NCBI GenBank assembly: GCA_947453585.1
Contig: CANGHQ010000035.1
Coordinates: forward strand, 1-10,103
Source of the DNA: Burkholderiales bacterium
GTDB taxonomy: Bacteria > Pseudomonadota > Gammaproteobacteria > Burkholderiales > Burkholderiaceae_C
Reading direction: 5' to 3'
Length of the DNA stretch: 10,103 nucleotides
Below are positions 6,241-10,103 of this stretch, in pieces; position 1 is the first letter of the stretch, and each line of letters starts with the position of its first letter. The notes under the pieces were generated by a model. That model was not told the DNA's origin, did not search any database, and saw nothing but the letters and a program-made list of their open reading frames with translations. The translations under genes were made by a program, and so were the position numbers.

Positions 6241-6980
6241 GCACACTCATCCGCCTGAGCGACGCCAGCGTGCAAATCGGCGCCGATGGCCGCAGCCTGC
6301 GCCGCGTGCGGCCCGAGCAGGCCAGCGCTTTGACGGGCATCCATCTCGCACTACAGGCCGGTGAGCGCGTGGCGCTGGTGGGCGCCAACGGCTCGGGCAA
6401 AAGCACGCTGCTGCGCCTGTTGCACGGCTTGTTGGCCCCCACGCAGGGCGAACGCGCTGCGGCGCCCGCGCTGCGCCAGGCCATGTTGTTTCAGAGGCCG
6501 CACATGCTGCGCACCACGGTGCAGCGTTCGGTGGCGCTGGCCTTGTGGCTGCGCGGCGCGCCCTGGGGTCAGGCCCAAGTGCAGGCGCTCGCAGCCCTGC
6601 GCGCGGCCGGTTTGCAAGAGCTGGCCGGGCGCAGCGCGCGCACGCTCTCGCTGGGGCAACAGCAGCAAGTGGCGCTGGCACGCGCCTGGGCGCTGGCGCC
6701 ACAGTTGCTGCTGCTGGACGAACCCACCGCCAGCCTGGACCCGCATGCCAAAGCCGAGGTCGAATCGCTCATGCAGCGCTTTGCCGACAGCCGCGCCGAC
6801 GCTACTTTGGTGTTTGCCAGCCACAACCTGGGCCAAGTCAAACGCCTGGCGCAGCGAGTCATTTACCTCGAGCGCGGCCAGTTGCTGGCCGATTTACCCG
6901 TGGCCGAGTTTTTTGACGCCGCCGTGCTGCAAGCGCAGTGCCCGGCCGCCCATCTGTTTGTTCGAGGAGAACTCCTGTGA
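6237..6980 (+). CDS. tupC: Tungstate-type ABC transporter, ATP-binding subunit
   Basis: This is the 247-residue cytoplasmic ATPase that powers the importer. Motifs in order: Walker A GANGSGKST at residues 49-57, Q-loop Gln86 in LFQRPHMLR, ABC signature LSLGQ at 137-141, Walker B LLLLDEP at 157-163, D-loop SLD at 166-168, and switch His196 in FASHNLGQVKRLA. The signature has Leu where the usual motif LSGGQ has its first Gly, and is followed by an unusual run of Gln (GQQQQ); all catalytic residues are present, so activity is expected. It lacks the long C-terminal regulatory domain of ModC-type ATPases, as is normal for TupC. The GTG start at 6237 overlaps the permease stop by 4 bases, and its own stop overlaps the GTG of tupA in the same way (6977-6980), indicating coupled translation. 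Confidence 0.92.
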   Translation: MSTLIRLSDASVQIGADGRSLRRVRPEQASALTGIHLALQAGERVALVGANGSGKSTLLRLLHGLLAPTQGERAAAPALRQAMLFQRPHMLRTTVQRSVALALWLRGAPWGQAQVQALAALRAAGLQELAGRSARTLSLGQQQQVALARAWALAPQLLLLDEPTASLDPHAKAEVESLMQRFADSRADATLVFASHNLGQVKRLAQRVIYLERGQLLADLPVAEFFDAAVLQAQCPAAHLFVRGELL

Positions 6981-7786
6981 AATTGCCGTTTACCCCCTGG
7001 CTTGCCCTGGCTTTTTCGCTGCTTGCGGCGTCCACCGCCGCACAGGCCGAACCCATCGTGATGGCGTCCACCACGTCCACCGAGCAGTCGGGCCTGTTTG
7101 CGCACTTGCTGCCCGCGTTTACCAGGGCCGCGGGCGTGGAGGTGAAAGTAGTAGCCCTGGGCACCGGCCAGGCCAGCGACATGGGCCGCCGAGGCGATGC
7201 TGACGTGCTCTTCGTGCACGACCAGGTGGCCGAAGAAAAAATCGTGGCCGAGGGCTTTGCCCTCAAGCGCTTTGCCGTGATGTACAACGACTTTGTGCTG
7301 GTGGGCCCGGCGGCCGACCCCGCCAAGACACGCGGCAAAGACATTGCAGCCGCCCTTGCCAAACTCGGCGCCGCCAACGCCGCCTTTGTGTCGCGTGGCG
7401 ACAAAAGCGGCACCCACGCCGCCGAACTGCGCTTTTGGACACTCACGCCCATGCCTGAGGCGCGCGGCACCGGCTACAAGGAATGCGGCTGCGGCATGGG
7501 CCCGGCGCTCAATATGGCATCCGCCACTGGCGCCTATGTGCTTACCGACCGGGGCACTTGGTTGAGCTTTAAAAACCGGGGCGACTTGCAGGTGCTGGTC
7601 GAAGGCGACAGCCGCCTGTTCAACCAGTACGGCGTCATGGTCGTCAACCCGGCGCGCCACCCGCACACCAAGGCGGCGGATGCGCAAAAGTTTGTGGACT
7701 GGGTCACCTCCGCCCCCGGTCAAGCCACTATCGCTGCCTACAAAATTGACGGCCAGCAACTGTTCTTTCCGAACGCGGCCAAGTAA
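6977..7786 (+). CDS. tupA: Tungstate-type ABC transporter, periplasmic binding protein
   Basis: This is the 269-residue solute-binding protein that captures the oxyanion in the periplasm. A Sec signal peptide is clear: MKLPF, a hydrophobic stretch to about residue 19, and an AQA-EP cleavage site after residue 24. TupA family marks follow: MASTTSTEQSGLFAHLLPAF (29-48), VALGTGQASDMGRRGDADVL (59-78), VSRGDKSGTHAAE (138-150), GMGPALNMAS (173-182), VLTDRGTWLSF (188-198) and LFNQYGVMVVNP (214-225). The first two blocks are where the family binds the anion. An ECGCGMG segment (169-175) carries two Cys where I recall GQGMG-type sequences in other TupA proteins. The GTG start at 6977 is set by GAGGAG at 6964-6969, 7 bases upstream, and by the signal peptide. 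It is the last gene of the operon, with inverted repeats just after the stop. A molybdate or vanadate role is possible but less likely than tungstate. Confidence 0.92.
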   Translation: MKLPFTPWLALAFSLLAASTAAQAEPIVMASTTSTEQSGLFAHLLPAFTRAAGVEVKVVALGTGQASDMGRRGDADVLFVHDQVAEEKIVAEGFALKRFAVMYNDFVLVGPAADPAKTRGKDIAAALAKLGAANAAFVSRGDKSGTHAAELRFWTLTPMPEARGTGYKECGCGMGPALNMASATGAYVLTDRGTWLSFKNRGDLQVLVEGDSRLFNQYGVMVVNPARHPHTKAADAQKFVDWVTSAPGQATIAAYKIDGQQLFFPNAAK

Positions 7787-7788
7787 TT

Positions 7789-7832
7789 CCGCCAAACGGC
7801 GGCACACGGCGCCGCTTTAGGCCGCCGTGTGC
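7789..7832. terminator. Tandem hairpins between convergent genes (possible two-way terminator)
   Basis: Two G+C-rich inverted repeats follow the tupA stop. The first is CCGCC (7789-7793) with GGCGG (7798-7802) around an AAAC loop. The second is GCACACGGC (7802-7810) with GCCGTGTGC (7824-7832) around a 13-base loop that includes the stop codon of the opposing Smr gene (7817-7819). They share base 7802, so they may be alternatives. Their place between converging genes suggests stopping transcription from both sides, but neither side has a proper T-run, so Rho-independent action is not certain. Confidence 0.45.
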
Positions 7833-8470
7833 GTACCCCGTCTCACCGGTTGCAGCAGCACCACCAGCGCACCGGCCCCGCCCTGGGCGGGTTGGGCTTG
7901 CACAAAGGCCACCACTTCGGCTTTTTGCACCAGCCAGCGGTGCACTTTGTCCTTAAGCACCGGCGCTTTGCCCGGTGAGCCCAGGCCTTTGCCGTGCACC
8001 ACGCGCACGCAGCGGATGCCTTGTTTGTGCGATTCGCGGATAAAGCTGCCCAGCGCGTCACGTGCCTCGTCGCTGCGCAGGCCGTGCAGGTCTATTTGGC
8101 GCTGGATGCTCCATTTGCCCTTGCGCAGCTTTTGTGCCACGTCCATACCCACGCCGGGGCGGCGAAAGCTCAGATGGTCGTCGGTGTCGAGCAGGGTGGT
8201 GACGTCCACCTCGTCGCTCAATGACTCTTGCAGCGCGGCGGCGGCATCAAGCTCGTGTTGCAGGGGCAAGGGCGCCGGGGGTGCGGGTTTGAGGTCGGCC
8301 AGGTCTGTGGGCGGCAAGAGTTGCACTTTGTCCATGGCGGCCTGAAACAGGTTGCGCGACGCGGCCTGGCGTTTGGCCGCCAGCGCGGCGGCGGCTTTCT
8401 CGGCCTTGGCCTGAGCGACAGCGGCGTCAATCTGTTTTTTGAGCCGCTTGAGGTCTGACAGGCCGGCCAT
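7817..8470 (-). CDS. Smr (small MutS-related) domain protein, putative nuclease
   Basis: This 217-residue protein has a C-terminal Smr domain, found in MutS2 and in stand-alone SmrA/SmrB proteins that nick DNA or cleave mRNA near stalled ribosomes. The domain spans about residues 122-215 with its two signature motifs, QIDLHGLRSDEA (125-136) and VRVVHGKGLGSPGKAPVLKD (155-174). The N-terminal half is an Ala/Lys-rich, probably coiled helix (about 5-48) followed by a Pro-rich linker (about 52-70), a common arrangement in proteobacterial members. DNA repair and ribosome rescue are the two known roles of the family, and sequence alone does not decide between them. The start codon at 8468-8470 shares one base with the stop of the upstream radC gene (TAATG on the coding strand), so expression depends on radC translation. 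The stop lies inside the hairpin shared with tupA. Confidence 0.9.
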   Translation of the reverse strand: MAGLSDLKRLKKQIDAAVAQAKAEKAAAALAAKRQAASRNLFQAAMDKVQLLPPTDLADLKPAPPAPLPLQHELDAAAALQESLSDEVDVTTLLDTDDHLSFRRPGVGMDVAQKLRKGKWSIQRQIDLHGLRSDEARDALGSFIRESHKQGIRCVRVVHGKGLGSPGKAPVLKDKVHRWLVQKAEVVAFVQAQPAQGGAGALVVLLQPVRRGTHTAA

Positions 8471-9174
8471 TACACCAATCCCCGCTCGGCCATGGACAGG
8501 GTCTCGCCCTGGCCCACGATGATGTGGTCCAGCACCCGCACATCCACCAAAGCCAGCGCGGCTTTCAGGGTGTGGGTGATCATCTCATCCGCGCGCGAGG
8601 GCTGCACCGAGCCGCTGGGGTGGTTGTGCGCCAGCACCACGGCGCCGGCCTGGTGGTGCAGGGCGCGTTTGACCACTTCGCGCGGGTAGACGCTGGTTTG
8701 GGTCAGGGTTCCGCGAAACATCTCTTCCATGGCCACCAGACGGTTTTGCACGTCCAAAAACAACACTGCAAACACCTCGTGCGCCAGGGCGGACAAGTGC
8801 AGTTGCAGGTAGTGCTTGACCGAATCGGGCGAGGCAAAAACGGTGCGCTCTTGCAGGCGCTGGGCCATGGCGCGGCGGGCCAGCTCCAGCACGGCCACAA
8901 TCTCTGCCCGTTTGGCTGGCCCCAAGCCCTTCACGGGCTTCAGATCATCCGCCGTGGCATTGAGCAAACCGGCAATGCCGCCAAAACCGGGCGCCTTCAA
9001 TCCGCCTTTGCCGGGCAACTGCAGCAGCTCGTCGGCCAGTTGCAGCACGCCCTTGCCCTGAATGCCGGTGCGAAGCAACAAGGCCAGCAATTCGGCGTCG
9101 CTCAAGGCACCGGGGCCGCGCGCGAGCAGCTTTTCGCGCGGGCGAGCATCGGGCGGCAGGTCTTTGAGCGGCAT
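8470..9174 (-). CDS. radC: RadC-family protein (UPF0758, JAB/MPN domain)
   Basis: This 234-residue protein is a full-length RadC-family member. The N-terminus MPLKDLPPDARPREKLLARG is characteristic. A helix-hairpin-helix DNA-binding motif is visible at about residues 71-101 (VKGLGPAKRAEI), followed by a JAB/MPN metalloprotease-like domain from about 112 to the end with the zinc-site pattern HNHPSG (183-188), a downstream Asp196 and an upstream Glu in AMEEMFRG (148-155). Members were named for DNA repair, but a role in repair has not held up well, and the true function remains open. The ATG at 9172-9174 has no clear Shine-Dalgarno, and no convincing promoter is visible upstream on this strand. 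The gene leads a two-gene unit with the Smr protein and is divergent from fkpB, 90 bases away. Confidence 0.95.
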   Translation of the reverse strand: MPLKDLPPDARPREKLLARGPGALSDAELLALLLRTGIQGKGVLQLADELLQLPGKGGLKAPGFGGIAGLLNATADDLKPVKGLGPAKRAEIVAVLELARRAMAQRLQERTVFASPDSVKHYLQLHLSALAHEVFAVLFLDVQNRLVAMEEMFRGTLTQTSVYPREVVKRALHHQAGAVVLAHNHPSGSVQPSRADEMITHTLKAALALVDVRVLDHIIVGQGETLSMAERGLV

Positions 9175-9235
9175 GGCGGGGGCAGGTTGGGGGATGAAAA
9201 GCAGGCCCGGGCGCGGCTGACCAGCCTGAAGTTTC

Positions 9236-9241
9236 TACAAT
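9236..9241 (+). promoter_or_regulatory. Candidate -10 element for fkpB-ispH
   Basis: TACAAT matches the sigma-70 -10 consensus at five of six positions and is 23 bases before the fkpB start, implying a short leader. No good -35 hexamer sits at the right distance: CTGACC at 9217-9222 leaves only a 13-base spacer. A small palindrome GGCTG-AC-CAGCC (9215-9226) overlaps the expected -35 area. The nearest gene upstream is divergent, so a promoter in this 90-base gap is needed for fkpB and ispH. Confidence 0.4.
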
Positions 9242-9264
9242 GGCCGCAGTTTATCGAGACTTGT

Positions 9265-9729
9265 ATGACCACCAGCATTCCCCGTATTACCGAGTCGTCT
9301 TTTTTGACGCTGCACTACCGCCTCAGCGGCCCGGCCGGCGACATCATCAACACCTTCAACGACAAGCCGGCCACCCTGAGCCTGGGCACCGGCGAACTCT
9401 CGCCTGCGGTAGAGCATTGCCTGCTGGGCCTAGAAGAAGGCGCGCACCAAACCTTTGCGCTGGCGGCAGGCGCCGCCTTTGGCCCGCGCAACCCCGAGAT
9501 GGTGCAATGGGTGGCGGCCAAGCTGCTGCGCCAGTTGGGCGACCCGCATCAAAGCTATTCGGTGGGCGACGTGGTGCAGTTCCCCACGCCTGACGGCCAA
9601 GGCAGCTACGCCGGCGCTGTGCAAGAGGTCAAAACCGAAGCCGAGGGCGGCGCAGTGCTGTTTGATTTCAACCATCCTTTGGCCGGCCACCCGGTCAGCT
9701 TTGAAGTGAAAGTGATTGGCGTCTTATGA
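9265..9729 (+). CDS. fkpB: FKBP-type peptidyl-prolyl cis-trans isomerase (SlpA/FkpB type)
   Basis: This 154-residue protein speeds cis-trans isomerisation of peptide bonds before proline and is expected to be cytoplasmic, as there is no signal peptide. It has the split SlyD/SlpA layout: an FKBP half (FLTLHYRLSGPAGDIINTF, 13-31; LSLGTGELSPAVEHCLLGLE, 38-57), an insert-in-flap chaperone domain (about 70-125), and the return strand DFNHPLAGHPVSFEVKVIGV (134-153), which is diagnostic. It lacks the His-rich metal-binding tail of SlyD, which supports FkpB/SlpA. The frame is open far upstream, but that part is antisense to radC; ATG 9265 is the family-consistent start although the upstream Shine-Dalgarno is weak. 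Its stop overlaps the ispH start by 4 bases (ATGA). The fkpB-ispH pairing is widespread in proteobacteria. Confidence 0.93.
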   Translation: MTTSIPRITESSFLTLHYRLSGPAGDIINTFNDKPATLSLGTGELSPAVEHCLLGLEEGAHQTFALAAGAAFGPRNPEMVQWVAAKLLRQLGDPHQSYSVGDVVQFPTPDGQGSYAGAVQEVKTEAEGGAVLFDFNHPLAGHPVSFEVKVIGVL

Positions 9730-10103
9730 ATACTTTGGGTACCAATGCCGAAATCTTGCTGGCCGAGCCGCGCGGCTTTTGTGCTGGCGTGGACCGCGCC
9801 ATCGAGATCGTGGAGCGCGCGCTGGACAAGTTTGGCGCGCCCATTTATGTGCGCCACGAGATCGTGCACAACACCTTTGTGGTCAACGACCTCAAGGCCA
9901 AGGGCGCGATTTTTATAGAAGAGCTCAGCGATGTTCCACCCGGCGCCACCCTGATTTTTTCGGCGCACGGCGTGAGCAAAGCGGTGCAGGCAGACGCCCA
10001 GGCCCGTGGCTTTCAGGTGTTTGACGCCACTTGCCCGCTGGTCACCAAGGTGCATGTGGAAGTGGCCAAGCTTCACAAAGAGGGCTATGAGTTCATCATG
10101 ATC
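9726..10103 (+). CDS. ispH: 4-hydroxy-3-methylbut-2-enyl diphosphate reductase, N-terminal part (3' truncated by window edge)
   Basis: This is the first 126 codons of IspH (LytB), the iron-sulfur enzyme that performs the last step of the MEP isoprenoid pathway, making IPP and DMAPP from HMBPP. Key residues align with the E. coli enzyme at a constant offset of seven: Cys19 in EPRGFCAGVDRAIEIVE (a cluster ligand, E. coli C12), His48 in VRHEIVHN (E. coli H41), His81 in FSAHGVS (E. coli H74) and Cys103 in FDATCPLVTKVH (second cluster ligand, E. coli C96). The third cluster Cys and the C-terminal domain are beyond the window. The ATG at 9726 overlaps the fkpB stop by 4 bases, so the two are translationally coupled. 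Nothing in the visible part suggests damage, and the gene is expected to be essential unless a mevalonate route exists. Confidence 0.97.
   Translation, partial: MNTLGTNAEILLAEPRGFCAGVDRAIEIVERALDKFGAPIYVRHEIVHNTFVVNDLKAKGAIFIEELSDVPPGATLIFSAHGVSKAVQADAQARGFQVFDATCPLVTKVHVEVAKLHKEGYEFIMI

Noticed and set aside
8524..9264. Plus-strand extension of the fkpB frame far upstream of ATG 9265.
   Set aside because: This part is antisense to radC, whose HNHPSG zinc-site motif is intact; the translated extension shows no FKBP similarity.
1..10103. CRISPR arrays, tRNA or rRNA genes, insertion sequences, toxin-antitoxin or defence genes.
   Set aside because: No repeat-spacer pattern, RNA-gene signatures, transposase or defence-family motifs were seen; the window is mostly core metabolism and transport.

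Overview
This looks like a chromosomal segment of a high-G+C betaproteobacterium, most likely Burkholderiales and probably Comamonadaceae (Rhodoferax, Polaromonas or Acidovorax relatives). The assignment rests on recognising protein families and gene neighbourhoods (fdh alpha with fdhD, an FtsX-like permease with a group II truncated globin, fkpB with ispH); no search was run. There is no rRNA, tRNA, CRISPR array, insertion sequence or phage gene in the window. Coding density is very high.

Layout: (1) 2-1662 holds the 3' end of a formate dehydrogenase catalytic subunit gene, then fdhD, the sulfurtransferase that matures that enzyme. (2) 1663-1973 is the only sizeable non-core stretch. It has an A+T-rich patch with a perfect 15-bp inverted repeat and a possible 49-codon gene whose Shine-Dalgarno sequence lies inside the repeat. 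(3) 1974-2390 is an SRPBCC/AHSA1-type protein. (4) 2434-5448 is a tight pair: an 858-residue FtsX-like ABC permease and a group II truncated hemoglobin. (5) 5503-7786 is a complete tungstate-type ABC transporter in the order permease (tupB), ATPase (tupC), binding protein (tupA), with 4-base start/stop overlaps. (6) On the minus strand, 9174-7817 encodes a RadC-family protein followed by an Smr-domain protein with a 1-base overlap, converging on tupA. (7) Divergent from these, 9265 to the window end carries an FKBP-type prolyl isomerase (fkpB) overlapping ispH by 4 bases; ispH runs off the edge.

How the genes fit together: formate dehydrogenases bind a molybdenum or tungsten bis-pterin cofactor, FdhD sulfurates that cofactor, and Tup transporters import tungstate. 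The combination within 8 kb suggests, but does not prove, that this formate dehydrogenase uses tungsten or that metal supply and enzyme are linked. The RadC/Smr and FkpB/IspH pairs are ordinary housekeeping neighbours. The most unexplained part is 1681-1973: a long perfect palindrome, an occluded ribosome-binding site and a His-rich small open frame of unknown function, just where some formate dehydrogenase operons carry a small delta-subunit gene. I found no clearly new multi-gene system; this spot is the best candidate for something undescribed.
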